NCBI GenBank assembly: GCA_026387085.1
Contig: JAPLMK010000091.1
Span: 1 to 42,731 of the forward strand
From: Candidatus Omnitrophota bacterium
Lineage (GTDB): Bacteria > Ratteibacteria > UBA8468 > MWAK01
DNA length: 42,731 bases
Direction of reading: 5' to 3'
Shown here one piece after another: positions 32,208 through 40,854 of this stretch. A program made the translations under genes and the position numbers. The notes below the pieces were generated by a model that saw only the letters and a list, made by a program, of their open reading frames with translations, ran no database searches and was not told where the DNA came from. The first letter of the stretch is position 1, and each line of letters starts with the position of its first letter.

Positions 32208-32798
32208 ATGCTTATCGGACTGACTGGTACCTTTGGTTCCGGAAAAAGCAGCGTACTCCGTCTTTTTCAAAAAGAAGGCGCGGTTACTATCTCCGCCGAT
32301 CAAATCGTCCATTCTCTTTTGCGCCAAAAAACCGTAAAAGAAGCGGTGGAAAATATTTTTGGTCCGGCTGTTTTAAGAAAGGGCCGGGTCAACCGTCCGG
32401 CGCTGGCAAAGATTGTCTTTACCAATAAAGAGAAACGCCGAAAACTGGAAAAACTTCTGCACCCGATGGTGCGGGAAAAAATAAGGGAGTTTTCCCGGAC
32501 GAAAAATCTGGTCGTGGCCGAAGTGCCGCTTCTTTTTGAAAGCGGTTTTCGAAAAGATTTTGATTACATCGTCTGCGTTTGCGCGAACCCGGAGGTAATC
32601 CGGTTCCGGATGCAAAAAAAGAAAGTTGCCGCGGGAGAAGTTAAACGCCGTTCTTCCATCCAGTGGACGATTGCGGAAAAAGAAAAACAAAGCGATGCGA
32701 TCATCGACAATAATGAATCCCGGGAAAAAACCAAGCAACAGGTCAGAGCCTTAATTCGCAGATTAGAAATAATTTCCAAGCGCGTCGTCAAGCATTAA
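32208..32798 (+). CDS. coaE: Dephospho-CoA kinase
   Basis: This 196-aa P-loop kinase shows IGLTGTFGSGKSSVLRLFQKEGA, SADQIVHSLL (usually DAD), NRPALAKIVFTNKEKRRKLEKLLHP and VAEVPLLFESGF. It performs the last step of CoA synthesis. The P-loop reads GTFGSGKS where GGIGSGKS is common, which is acceptable. No SD is seen; rho follows after 46 bases. Confidence 0.94.
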   Translation: MLIGLTGTFGSGKSSVLRLFQKEGAVTISADQIVHSLLRQKTVKEAVENIFGPAVLRKGRVNRPALAKIVFTNKEKRRKLEKLLHPMVREKIREFSRTKNLVVAEVPLLFESGFRKDFDYIVCVCANPEVIRFRMQKKKVAAGEVKRRSSIQWTIAEKEKQSDAIIDNNESREKTKQQVRALIRRLEIISKRVVKH

Positions 32799-32844
32799 CG
32801 GTTAATTTTTAACAATAATTTTTCAAAAAAACGAGGTGACTAAA

Positions 32845-34182
32845 ATGGACGAGACAAAAGAAATAAAGGAAGTGAAAGAAACTAAGGAAAACAAGGAAAC
32901 AACCAGGCAGTTAAACATCTCGGAGTTGAAGATAATGCCTGTTTCCGGGCTGCAAAAGATGGCCCGGTCCATGGGCGTCAATAACATCTCGGGCGTAAAA
33001 AAACAAGACCTGATCTTTAAGATTTTGCAGGTGCAGACAGAAAAAAGCGGTCTCCTCTTCGGGGAAGGGGTGCTGGAAGTATTGATGCCGGAGGGTTTCG
33101 GGTTCCTGCGCAGCCCGAATTATAATTATTTTTCAAGCCCGGACGATATTTACGTTTCCCCGTCCCAGATTAAACGCTTCAACCTGATTACCGGCGATAC
33201 GGTCAGCGGCCAAATCCGGCCGCCCAAAGAAGGAGAGCGGTATTTCGCCCTGCTGCGCGTGGAAGCGGTCAACGGTGAAAACCCGGAAGATATCCGGGAC
33301 CGGGTCCCTTTCGAGAACTTGAAAGCGCTCTACCCTGACAAGCGTTTTATCCTGGAAACCAAGCCGGAGGAATTGTCCGCGCGGGTGCTGGATTTGATTA
33401 CACCGATCGGCAAAGGACAGCGCGCTTTAATTGTTTCGCCGCCCCGGGCCGGTAAAACAGTACTTTTACAGAAGATAGCCAACGGCATCACCACCAACAA
33501 CCCGGACTCGCACCTGATTGTGCTCCTGGTAGGCGAAAGACCGGAGGAAGTTACCGAGATGGAACGCACAGTCAAGGGAGAAGTAATCAGCGCCACCTTT
33601 GACGAACCGCCGGAGAGGCACGTGCAGGTTGCGGAGATGGTTCTGGAAAAAGCCAAACGAATGGTGGAGCACCGCCAGGATGTGGTAATTCTCCTGGACA
33701 GCATCACCCGGCTCGCCCGGGCTTACAACGCCATTGTGCCCCACACCGGCAAAGTAATGTCCGGCGGCCTGGAATCAAACGCCCTGGAAAAACCAAAACG
33801 GTTCTTCGGCGCGGCCCGAAACGTGGAAGACGGCGGAAGCCTGACTATCATCGGCACCGCCCTGGTCGATACCGGAAGCCGGATGGACGACGTCATTTTT
33901 GAAGAGTTTAAAGGCACTGGCAACTGCGAAGTCAACCTTGACCGGCATCTGGCCGAACGAAGAATCTGGCCGGCCATCGACATCAACAAAAGCGGAACCA
34001 GGCGTGAGGAACTTTTACTTGACCCGGAAGAACTGAAACGCGTCTGGGTTTTACATAAAATCCTGGCGCCGTTTCCGCCCGAAGAAGCGATGTCAATGCT
34101 TCTGGAAAAATTACGCAAAACCGGTTCCAACGCGGAATTTTTACTTTCCATCCCTTCCAGCGCCGCCGGTTCTTTGGTTTAG
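32845..34182 (+). CDS. rho: Transcription termination factor Rho
   Basis: This 445-aa protein opens with a short Glu/Lys-rich leader (residues 1-20), then the Rho N-terminal helical domain (LNISELKIMPVSGLQKMARS), the RNA-binding cold-shock domain (VLEVLMPEGFGFLRSPNYNY, SPDDIYVSPSQIKRF) and a hexameric ATPase with Walker A SPPRAGKTVLLQ, Walker B VVILLDSITRLARAYN and the R-loop ALEKPKRFFGAARN. ATG 32845 lies five bases after GAGGTGA; the GTG at 32836 is within that SD. coaE-rho order is common. Confidence 0.97.
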   Translation: MDETKEIKEVKETKENKETTRQLNISELKIMPVSGLQKMARSMGVNNISGVKKQDLIFKILQVQTEKSGLLFGEGVLEVLMPEGFGFLRSPNYNYFSSPDDIYVSPSQIKRFNLITGDTVSGQIRPPKEGERYFALLRVEAVNGENPEDIRDRVPFENLKALYPDKRFILETKPEELSARVLDLITPIGKGQRALIVSPPRAGKTVLLQKIANGITTNNPDSHLIVLLVGERPEEVTEMERTVKGEVISATFDEPPERHVQVAEMVLEKAKRMVEHRQDVVILLDSITRLARAYNAIVPHTGKVMSGGLESNALEKPKRFFGAARNVEDGGSLTIIGTALVDTGSRMDDVIFEEFKGTGNCEVNLDRHLAERRIWPAIDINKSGTRREELLLDPEELKRVWVLHKILAPFPPEEAMSMLLEKLRKTGSNAEFLLSIPSSAAGSLV

Positions 34183-34188
34183 ATTCAT

Positions 34189-35178
34189 ATGCAAAATGTT
34201 TTAGAGATTAAAGACCTGCACCTTTCCTTCGTAAGCAAAGGAAAAGAAAAAAAGGTACTCCGGGGTATTGACTTGGATATTTCCGAAGGCGAAACGCTCG
34301 GGCTGGCAGGCGAATCCGGAGCCGGAAAATCACTGCTTACTTTAAGTATCATGGGACTGCTGCCGGCAACCGCAGAGATAAAAAAAGGTGGGATTCAATT
34401 TCAGGGCGCGGAGATTCTGGACAACCCCGGAAAACAGGCATCCCTGCGCGGCCGAAAAATCGGAATTATCTTCCAGGACCCGTCCGCATCACTCGACCCC
34501 CTTTACCGGGTTGGTTCCCAGGTAGCCGAAACACTTTCCGACATCACCGGAAAAAGACCGGAGATGCCTCAAATCCTAAACCTCTTTTCCCGGGCGGAAT
34601 TCAAGGAACCGGAAAAGATAGTTTTCCGCTATCCGCATCAGCTTTCCGGCGGCGAAAAACAAAGGGTGATGATCGCCGTTGCCCTGGCGGGTAACCCCCG
34701 CCTGCTTCTGGCCGACGAACCAACCGCTTCGCTGGATGCCAACACCGGAGCGCAAATCATTTCGCTTCTTTCCAAGATCCAAAAGGAGACGGGTTTGTCT
34801 ATTCTCTTTATCAGCCACAACCTTCCGCTGGTGGAACAGATTGCCGATAAACTGGCTATCATTTACGCCGGCCGAATCTTAGAGACCGGACTCACAACAG
34901 AACTTGCCAAGCGATCACTCCATCCTTATACCCGCCTGCTCTTCTCCGCTTTACCGGACCCGGGCCGGAAAGGCAAGCCGCTGGCAACCATTCCCGGTTC
35001 TCCCGGTTCCGGACTTAATTCACGAATTTCGGATTTCCCGTCAACTGAAGAATCCGGCTGCGCCTTCTATCAGCGCTGCCCGGAAAAAAATTTAACCTGT
35101 TGCCGCCCGGAACCTCCGCTGATTGAAATCAGCCCGGGCCACCGGGTTGCCTGCTGGAGAATAAAAAATGAAAATTAA
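34189..35178 (+). CDS. Oligopeptide/dipeptide-type ABC transporter ATPase (orphan)
   Basis: This 329-aa OppD/DppD-like protein has Walker A GLAGESGAGKS, Q-loop IIFQDPSASLDP, signature LSGGEKQRVMIA, Walker B LLLADEPTASLD, H-loop FISHNLPLVEQIADKLAIIYAGRILE and the C-terminal oligo-HPY domain with Cys residues (CAFYQRC...LTCCRPEPP...CW). Such ATPases power peptide or nickel uptake, but no OppBC permease or binding protein is here. It begins six bases after rho and overlaps the O-antigen ligase by 11 bases. Confidence 0.93.
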   Translation: MQNVLEIKDLHLSFVSKGKEKKVLRGIDLDISEGETLGLAGESGAGKSLLTLSIMGLLPATAEIKKGGIQFQGAEILDNPGKQASLRGRKIGIIFQDPSASLDPLYRVGSQVAETLSDITGKRPEMPQILNLFSRAEFKEPEKIVFRYPHQLSGGEKQRVMIAVALAGNPRLLLADEPTASLDANTGAQIISLLSKIQKETGLSILFISHNLPLVEQIADKLAIIYAGRILETGLTTELAKRSLHPYTRLLFSALPDPGRKGKPLATIPGSPGSGLNSRISDFPSTEESGCAFYQRCPEKNLTCCRPEPPLIEISPGHRVACWRIKNEN

Positions 35179-37072
35179 TCTCACGGAAGGATTGCTGGCT
35201 ATTTTTATACTATCGTTAAGTATCTTTACTTTCCGGTCCGCCTATGACTACACTCTTGTTCGATTGCTGATTGCAAATATCTTTGTTTTTCTCTGCGCTC
35301 TTTCCTTTTTCGGCCGGCGGCGTCTTTTCTCCGCTCCCCTGCCTATCCTCTTTTCGCTGGCCGGGTTTGTTCTCTTTGTATCAATCTCCGTTGCCTGTTC
35401 TGTTTTTCCGCCGGCAACCATGCGGGAACTTCCCCACTTCCTCACCTACATTCTCATTTTTATGATCGCCAGCCAGATTTATCCCACCCCTTTCGTCATC
35501 GGCTCCTGGATTTTAGCCGTAGTAATTATCTCCTGCACCGGCTGGTACGACCACGTCCAAACACAGGCGATCGTTACACCGTTGGGTAATAAAAATTTCT
35601 TTGCCGGTTACCTGATTATGGTCATTCCGATAACCATCATCACCCTCTGGCAAAAAATTGTAGCGCTGGGAAACAATTTAGCCGAAAAGGCGCCGCGCCC
35701 GCCCCTTAAAACCGGACGCAACCGACCGACAATTTCTGCCGTTACGAAACACCGTGCGCCGCGGCGATTCAATAACTACCTATCCTTGACTTTGGTTATC
35801 CCCCTTATCCTTGTCGTCATCCTCTTTTTAACTCTTTTGGTTCTGGCTGATTCCCAGGCATCTCAGGCAGGTCTGGCCGTTGGCTTGCTCTTCCTGGCTT
35901 TCGTTGCCTTCGGTAAATTCATAATGCCCCGGCTTAAGACCGTTTTACGCATTCTAACCCTTTCGCTGCTAATCATCGCTTTGGCGCTGACTGCTTTTAT
36001 CGGTGCCAAAAAGGGCACGCCTTACATCCTTAAGAACGTCCGCTACCCGCTCTGGAAAGGAAGCGCGGACATGGTCGCTCAGAAACCGATGACCGGTTTC
36101 GGGCCCGGCTCCTTCCTGGCTGTTTTTCAGCGTTTCCGCCCGGCCGATTATTACAACCGGCAGGAAGTGGCCCCGTTATCCGACCACAGCCACAATGAAT
36201 ATCTGGAACTGGCGTCCGAATCCGGCTTGCCGGCCCTCGTTTTTTTCCTGATCTTCCTGGCTTCCGTCCTAATCCTTTCCATCAGCAAAATGAAAAACAG
36301 CGGTTTTATTGCCAGCCAACCTGCTCCAGAGGCGCACTCGCCTCCGGCGAAAAAATCCGACATGGCAATCTCGCCGGAATGGTTTCTTTTAGCCGGTTTA
36401 CTCTCCGGTTTAATTGCCATCCTGGTTGACGGACTATTCTCCACAAACCTGCGCACTTTTTCGGTGGTCTCCGTCTTCTGGGTCCTGTTAGGGCTCTGCG
36501 CCGCGATAATAAATAAGGACTCAGACGTCAAACTTCAGACAGCCAACATAAAACCAAAGAAAAATCTAAAAACCTCTTCGGCTTCAAACAGCCTTGGTTT
36601 TTCGCCTCAATCTTCTTTAATTTGGATGGCAATTATGGTCTTCAGCGTCTTTTCCGCCGGACTGATCGCCCGGGAAATCAAAGGGCAGGTTTACTATCGG
36701 GAAGGCATCGCGGCGCGTAACGCGCAAAACTGGCCCGTCGCTATTGCCCAATACAAAAAAGCGATAGCCATTGACCCGGCTAACCTCCAGGCGGCCTACA
36801 AACTAAGCTTCGTATACGCCAACGCCAACCAGACCGAAGACGCAATCAAACTCTACCGGGAAATCCTGCGTATCAGCCCTAACTTCGCCAAAACCTATTA
36901 CAACCTGGCCCTGCTTTCTCTTAAACTGAACGATAAGGATTCGGCCGTTACTTATCTCAACCTTGGCTTGCGCTACGACCCATACGACAAGGAAACGCAG
37001 AAAATTCTCAATATGTTGATAAATCCGGACTCCCGTACCCAAATTACTCAAAACCAGTCATCCGCCAAGTAA
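35168..37072 (+). CDS. O-antigen ligase/Wzy-like membrane protein with C-terminal TPRs
   Basis: This 634-aa protein has about 11-12 TM helices. The large loop has FGPGSFLAVFQRF and DHSHNEYLELASESGLPALVFF, the family signature (catalytic-loop His). Residues about 510-625 form TPRs (YYREGIAARNAQNWPVAIAQ, AYKLSFVYANANQTEDAIKL, YYNLALLSLKLNDKDSAVTY). It would join or polymerise surface polysaccharide on lipid A-core, or glycosylate proteins. A tail promoter for rpmB overlaps its stop region. Confidence 0.88.
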   Translation: MKINLTEGLLAIFILSLSIFTFRSAYDYTLVRLLIANIFVFLCALSFFGRRRLFSAPLPILFSLAGFVLFVSISVACSVFPPATMRELPHFLTYILIFMIASQIYPTPFVIGSWILAVVIISCTGWYDHVQTQAIVTPLGNKNFFAGYLIMVIPITIITLWQKIVALGNNLAEKAPRPPLKTGRNRPTISAVTKHRAPRRFNNYLSLTLVIPLILVVILFLTLLVLADSQASQAGLAVGLLFLAFVAFGKFIMPRLKTVLRILTLSLLIIALALTAFIGAKKGTPYILKNVRYPLWKGSADMVAQKPMTGFGPGSFLAVFQRFRPADYYNRQEVAPLSDHSHNEYLELASESGLPALVFFLIFLASVLILSISKMKNSGFIASQPAPEAHSPPAKKSDMAISPEWFLLAGLLSGLIAILVDGLFSTNLRTFSVVSVFWVLLGLCAAIINKDSDVKLQTANIKPKKNLKTSSASNSLGFSPQSSLIWMAIMVFSVFSAGLIAREIKGQVYYREGIAARNAQNWPVAIAQYKKAIAIDPANLQAAYKLSFVYANANQTEDAIKLYREILRISPNFAKTYYNLALLSLKLNDKDSAVTYLNLGLRYDPYDKETQKILNMLINPDSRTQITQNQSSAK

Positions 37073-37074
37073 AA

Positions 37075-37104
37075 TTGACAACTAAAGTTAAATAATGTTA
37101 TTAT
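37075..37104 (+). promoter_or_regulatory. Sigma-70-type promoter of rpmB
   Basis: Perfect TTGACA (37075-37080), 18-base spacer, TATTAT (37099-37104). The start of transcription is expected near 37111, only a few bases before ATG 37115, and no SD is present: a likely leaderless mRNA. Confidence 0.65.
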
Positions 37105-37114
37105 TTTATAAATT

Positions 37115-37315
37115 ATGGGAAAGAAATGCGCTGTTTGCGGAAAATGCCGAAAACCCGGAATGCTGTTAAGCCATTCCCACCACCGGACTAAAAGATTTTT
37201 CGGGGCTAACCTTCAGAAAGTTCGGACCACGATTGGACGAATGCTGGTCTGCACCGGCTGCCTGAAAAGCGGTAAGATAACCAAACCAACCGCTTCTCTG
37301 GAAAAACCCGCCTGA
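37115..37315 (+). CDS. rpmB: Ribosomal protein bL28, zinc-binding form
   Basis: This 66-aa protein has CAVCGKCRKPG at the start, SHSHHRTKRFFGANLQKVR in the middle and VCTGCLKSGKITK at the end. The two CxxC pairs show the zinc-containing (C+) paralogue. It is preceded by its own promoter and convergent with recJ, 27 bases away. Confidence 0.95.
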   Translation: MGKKCAVCGKCRKPGMLLSHSHHRTKRFFGANLQKVRTTIGRMLVCTGCLKSGKITKPTASLEKPA

Positions 37316-37342
37316 AAATCAGGAACAAACTCCGCCGGAATC

Positions 37343-39079
37343 TTACCCTCCGGTCTGGCCGATGCTTTCCCGTAAACTCTTTATCTCCAATTCCACGCAA
37401 TTAATTCCATCCTCTCCGGACATTTTGGGAACATAAGCAACATCCACCAGAAAGCCGGCCGGTAAAGACGGTTGCAATTTAGCCATGCCGAAATAAATCG
37501 CCTGCCGAAAAACCTGGCCTTGCTTCAACCACAATTTTAAGTGATTCTTGCCCACCACCCGGCTATACCGCTGCACCTCCAGACCAAAACTGGCCAGAAT
37601 CGGAGCCGGATTCTCCTGTCCGTAAGGCGCAAGTGTCTCAATCTCCCGAATAAGATCCGGCGTCAGATCTGAAAGTTCAATCTGCGCGTCAATTTTGATA
37701 CGCGCCTCTAATTCCTCGACCTTTAAACTTTTTTCGGCCAACACTTCCATCGCGCATCGAAACTCATCGAGCCGTTCCGGTAAAACCCCAACGCCCACCG
37801 CTTTCTGATGCCCCCCGAAAGAGATCAGCAGAGCACGGCAGGATTGAACCGCTTCAAAAAGATGAAAACCCGGGATGGAACGGCCGCTTCCTTTGGCCAG
37901 GTGCGGCGTGATTCCAAAAATAATAGCCGGACGATGATAGCGGTCAACAATCTTTCCGGCAACAATACCAACCACTCCGGGATGCCAGTCCTCGTTCCCC
38001 ATGATAATTATAGAACGTTCATCCAGATTTTGTTCTTCAATTTCGCGACAGGCCGCTTCCAATGCTTTTTGTCCCAACCGTTGCCGTTTACGGTTGCCCT
38101 GCTCCAGCATTTCCGCGCTGGCCGCCCGCTCAGATTCACTCTCGGTCAAAAATAACTGGAGCGCCACATCGGCCGTAGAAAGACGTCCGGCCGCATTAAT
38201 CCTCGGGCCGAGAACCCACCCTACTGTCTGCGTATCAACACGACCGGGCTTGATTCCCGCCTGCCGGAAAATTTCCCGGAAGGCAGGACGCGGTGCACGG
38301 CGCAATATCTCTAAACCCTGGTGGGTAAGAATACGGCTTTCTCCCCGAAGCGGCGACAGATCGGCGATAGTGCCGGTCGCAACCAGGTCAAGGTAGTCTA
38401 TCCCAACCTGGTCCTCGGAGAAATTAGGCCTATTGCCCTTCTGCGACAGAGCAACTGCCCGGACCAGTTCAAAAGCCACCCCTACACCGGAAAGACTTTT
38501 GAACTTCTCTTCCCGGCCCAGGTGGGGATTTACCAGCGGCACACCCTGCGGAACCTGTCCGGAAGGCAAATGGTGGTCGGTGATGATCAAGTCAAGATTA
38601 ATTTCTTTCGCCTGCGCTACCACGTCCGCCGCGCCAATTCCGCAATCAACCGAAATCACCAGCCCCACTCCGCTATTTTTTTTAGCTTCGCGTAATGGGT
38701 TAAAGTGCAGGCCGTAACCTTCGTCAATTCGGTGGGGAATATAAGTAAAAACCGGCATGCCCGCTTCTCGCAGGAAAAGAGTCAATAACGCGGTGGCCGT
38801 TACACCGTCGGCATCGTAATCGCCGTAAACCAGAATCGGTTCCTTGTTCTTCAAGGCCTCCCCGACCCGCGCCGCCGCCGCTTCCATTCCGGGCAGGTCA
38901 AACGGATCGGAAAGATTGTTAAAAGTGGGGTTGAGGAAGGTTTCTCCTTCCCGGGCATTACCGATACCGCGGTTTATCAATAAAGCAGCTAAAAAAGGCG
39001 AGATGGCCAATTTTCCGGCCAAGTCTGACTTAAGGTCCTCGTCCTGCGAAATAAATTCCCAGACCTTATTGTCCATCAA
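37343..39079 (-). CDS. recJ: Single-stranded-DNA exonuclease RecJ
   Basis: This 578-aa DHH-family 5'-3' exonuclease shows VYGDYDADGVTATALLTLFL, SVDCGIGAADVV, ITDHHLPSGQVPQ (DHH), VATGTIADLSPL, GPRINAAGRL (DHHA1 region), WHPGVVGIVAGKIVDRYHRP, KGSGRSIPGFHLF and SFGGHQKAVGVGV. A C-terminal OB-type domain follows. It acts in recombination and mismatch repair. It overlaps the upstream glutaredoxin-like gene by four bases. Confidence 0.96.
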   Translation of the reverse strand: MMDNKVWEFISQDEDLKSDLAGKLAISPFLAALLINRGIGNAREGETFLNPTFNNLSDPFDLPGMEAAAARVGEALKNKEPILVYGDYDADGVTATALLTLFLREAGMPVFTYIPHRIDEGYGLHFNPLREAKKNSGVGLVISVDCGIGAADVVAQAKEINLDLIITDHHLPSGQVPQGVPLVNPHLGREEKFKSLSGVGVAFELVRAVALSQKGNRPNFSEDQVGIDYLDLVATGTIADLSPLRGESRILTHQGLEILRRAPRPAFREIFRQAGIKPGRVDTQTVGWVLGPRINAAGRLSTADVALQLFLTESESERAASAEMLEQGNRKRQRLGQKALEAACREIEEQNLDERSIIIMGNEDWHPGVVGIVAGKIVDRYHRPAIIFGITPHLAKGSGRSIPGFHLFEAVQSCRALLISFGGHQKAVGVGVLPERLDEFRCAMEVLAEKSLKVEELEARIKIDAQIELSDLTPDLIREIETLAPYGQENPAPILASFGLEVQRYSRVVGKNHLKLWLKQGQVFRQAIYFGMAKLQPSLPAGFLVDVAYVPKMSGEDGINCVELEIKSLRESIGQTGG

Positions 39080-39363
39080 ACAGTTTCGGCCGGTCCGGAT
39101 TCATCGTCAGATTTCGTCGAAAGCTGACGAGCCAAGGCGAGCAGTTCTTCCGAGGTTACGTCCGCAGGGTTAATCTCCTCAAAGCGTTTTTCGCCGATCA
39201 GGAGCGCCGGGATACGGCCGATATTATGATAGGCCATTTCAACCATACCTTCGGTAACTCCGATATCATAATAAGTGAAAGGAATAGAAAGATGCGCGAG
39301 TTTCCGCTTCCATCCTTCACAGAGCGCGCAACCTTCTTTTCCGAATAAAATAATATTTTTCAT
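39076..39363 (-). CDS. Glutaredoxin-like thiol protein
   Basis: This 95-aa thioredoxin-fold protein starts MKNIILFGKEGCALCEGWKR, with a CALC redox pair at residues 12-15, then IPFTYYDIGVTEGMVEMAYH and GRIPALLIGEKRFEEI (cis-Pro). The fold and size match glutaredoxins, with an acidic tail. Substrate unknown. It is coupled by four-base overlaps to both comEB (upstream) and recJ (downstream), so the three are one operon. Confidence 0.85.
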   Translation of the reverse strand: MKNIILFGKEGCALCEGWKRKLAHLSIPFTYYDIGVTEGMVEMAYHNIGRIPALLIGEKRFEEINPADVTSEELLALARQLSTKSDDESGPAETV

Positions 39364-39815
39364 GTTTTTTTCTTTTGCTCAATGGTTATTCCGGCTTCCG
39401 ACAATATGCTCCGGGCAAATTCGTCAGGGTAATCGCCGGCAATCACGATCCGGCTGACCTTGCAGTTGATAAGCATCTTGGCGCAAGTAACGCACGGCTG
39501 GCAGGTAACGTACAGTGTTGCTCCGGCAATCGGCAAACCGTAAAGAGCTGCCTGGATTATGGCGTTCTGCTCCGCGTGTAACCCCCGGCACAATTCCTGC
39601 CGCTCTCCGGACGGAATCCCGCGCTCCTCGCGCAAACACCCGATTTCAAGGCAATGCCTTAAATTAGCCGGAGCGCCGTTATAGCCGGTTGTCAGGATGC
39701 GTTTTTCGCGCACCAAAACTGCGCCTACCTGACGCCGCAGGCAGGTAGAACGCGTGGCAACCAAATCGGCAATCTCTAAAAAATAACTGTCCCAGTCCGG
39801 ACGTTTTTTCGTCAT
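39360..39815 (-). CDS. dCMP deaminase / ComEB-like cytidine deaminase
   Basis: This 151-aa zinc deaminase shows STCLRRQVGAVLVREKRILT, GYNGAPANLRHC, GLHAEQNAIIQAA with the catalytic Glu and zinc His, and VTCQPCVTCAKMLINC with the two Cys ligands. It converts dCMP to dUMP for dTTP synthesis. ATG 39815 is preferred to a TTG three bases upstream. A perfect 10-bp inverted repeat (39824-39858) lies just upstream. Confidence 0.93.
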   Translation of the reverse strand: MTKKRPDWDSYFLEIADLVATRSTCLRRQVGAVLVREKRILTTGYNGAPANLRHCLEIGCLREERGIPSGERQELCRGLHAEQNAIIQAALYGLPIAGATLYVTCQPCVTCAKMLINCKVSRIVIAGDYPDEFARSILSEAGITIEQKKKT

Positions 39816-39823
39816 CAATTATC

Positions 39824-39858
39824 ATTGCCGCGGCCGCCTTGTCGGCAACCGCGGCAAT
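39824..39858 (-). repeat. GC-rich perfect 10-bp inverted repeat upstream of the deaminase
   Basis: ATTGCCGCGG and CCGCGGCAAT flank a 15-base loop. No T-tract follows on the minus strand, so an intrinsic terminator is not supported; a repeat or leader structure is more likely. Confidence 0.6.
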
Positions 39859-39876
39859 CGCATCTCCTGTTATTGT

Positions 39877-40545
39877 TTACTTTTTCGATTTCTGAAAATA
39901 TCCTTCAAGCCATCCCTTGATTAAATCCTTGGAACCAAGCGCAAAAGCCAGGGCTGCGCCAAAACAAAAAGCAGCCAAGATAATGTTGAAGGTGCTGCTG
40001 ATAAAAGAGGTGGCAATTCCGATTATCTGCAGAGCCAGCACGGTACCGAAGATAACAATTCCCGATTCGGCCACTTTCGCCAGAAAACCCGGATTATCAA
40101 TACCGGCATTAGCCACCGAAGTTTGAACCACTCCCTTAAAAAACCGGCCCAGGAACAGGGACAGGATGAAGATGATTATCCCCAGCACAAATCTCGGAAT
40201 AAATTCCAAAAGCTGCCCGATGACGATGGGGGGGATAGAAATATTGCCCACCATCAGCGCGATAAAAACCACCACCAGCAGCATTATCCAATAGACCGCG
40301 ATACCCAGTAGTTCCGAAACCGGTTTAGTGATGTTTCCTTTTTCCAGCAGACCCTTAAATCCGGAATCTTCCACCAACTTATCAATCTTTATTTCCTTAA
40401 ATAATCTGGTAATTAAAAAACATAAAATCTTGGCAATCAACCAACCGAGCAAAAAGACTATCAACGCCAGAATCAACGTTGACAAGCCGCCCCAAAGTTT
40501 TTGCAACATCTCCGTCGCCGGCATAAAAATATTTTCCGTTCCCAT
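39877..40545 (-). CDS. MscS-like conserved TM-helix membrane protein
   Basis: This 222-aa protein has about five TM helices (ILALIVFLLGWLIAKILCFL, IAVYWIMLLVVVFIALMVGN, FVLGIIIFILSLFLGRFFKG, GIVIFGTVLALQIIGIATSF, IILAAFCFGAALAFALGSKD). The Gly/Ala-rich last helix with GSKDLIKGWLEGY resembles the pore helix of the conserved TM helix (PF05552-like) small-conductance mechanosensitive family. It lacks the MscS beta domain. ATG 40545 is chosen for its strong SD (AGGAGGAG); a longer start at 40590 is discounted. Confidence 0.82.
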   Translation of the reverse strand: MGTENIFMPATEMLQKLWGGLSTLILALIVFLLGWLIAKILCFLITRLFKEIKIDKLVEDSGFKGLLEKGNITKPVSELLGIAVYWIMLLVVVFIALMVGNISIPPIVIGQLLEFIPRFVLGIIIFILSLFLGRFFKGVVQTSVANAGIDNPGFLAKVAESGIVIFGTVLALQIIGIATSFISSTFNIILAAFCFGAALAFALGSKDLIKGWLEGYFQKSKK

Positions 40546-40804
40546 TCTCTCCTCCTTTGGTCGCCAAAACACGGACGCCTGGAGCGGCAAAGCCGCCCTT
40601 CTAACGGGCGTCCGGATTGTGACGGTGACCTTTTCCCGCCGTAACTTCCGCCTGCGCCAAAGTTTAGCGGCTGCGGTTATGAAAGCGGGTTTTAGCCGCC
40701 GGCGTGTTATAAGCAGGCGACTTTACAAAGATCTCACATCTTTACTTGCAACAACCTTCAGGTTCTATTTTAGCAGGATAAAAAATGATAGTCAAATAAA
40801 ACAG
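40546..40804. other. Intergenic region with palindromes, no gene
   Basis: GGACGCC (40573-40579)/GGCGTCC (40607-40613) enclose a second hairpin GCGGC-AAA-GCCGC (40584-40596); a further GCGGCT/AGCCGC pair spans 40667-40699. No supported ORF: apparent open frames here are antisense to the neighbouring membrane protein gene or have no start context. Confidence 0.6.
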
Positions 40805-40833
40805 TTGACAAAACGCTCAATAGTAACGATAAT
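40805..40833 (+). promoter_or_regulatory. Near-consensus sigma-70-type promoter
   Basis: Perfect TTGACA (40805-40810), 17-base spacer, GATAAT (40828-40833; five of six). It is followed at 40843-40849 by AAGGAGG. Confidence 0.75.
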
Positions 40834-40854
40834 ATTAAGAGTAAGGAGGCGGAT

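Noticed and set aside
37307..37342. Bidirectional terminator between rpmB and recJ
   Set aside because: Only a weak CCTGA/TCAGG hairpin with no T-tract.
39824..39858. Intrinsic terminator between the membrane protein and deaminase genes
   Set aside because: Strong hairpin but no T-tract on the relevant strand.
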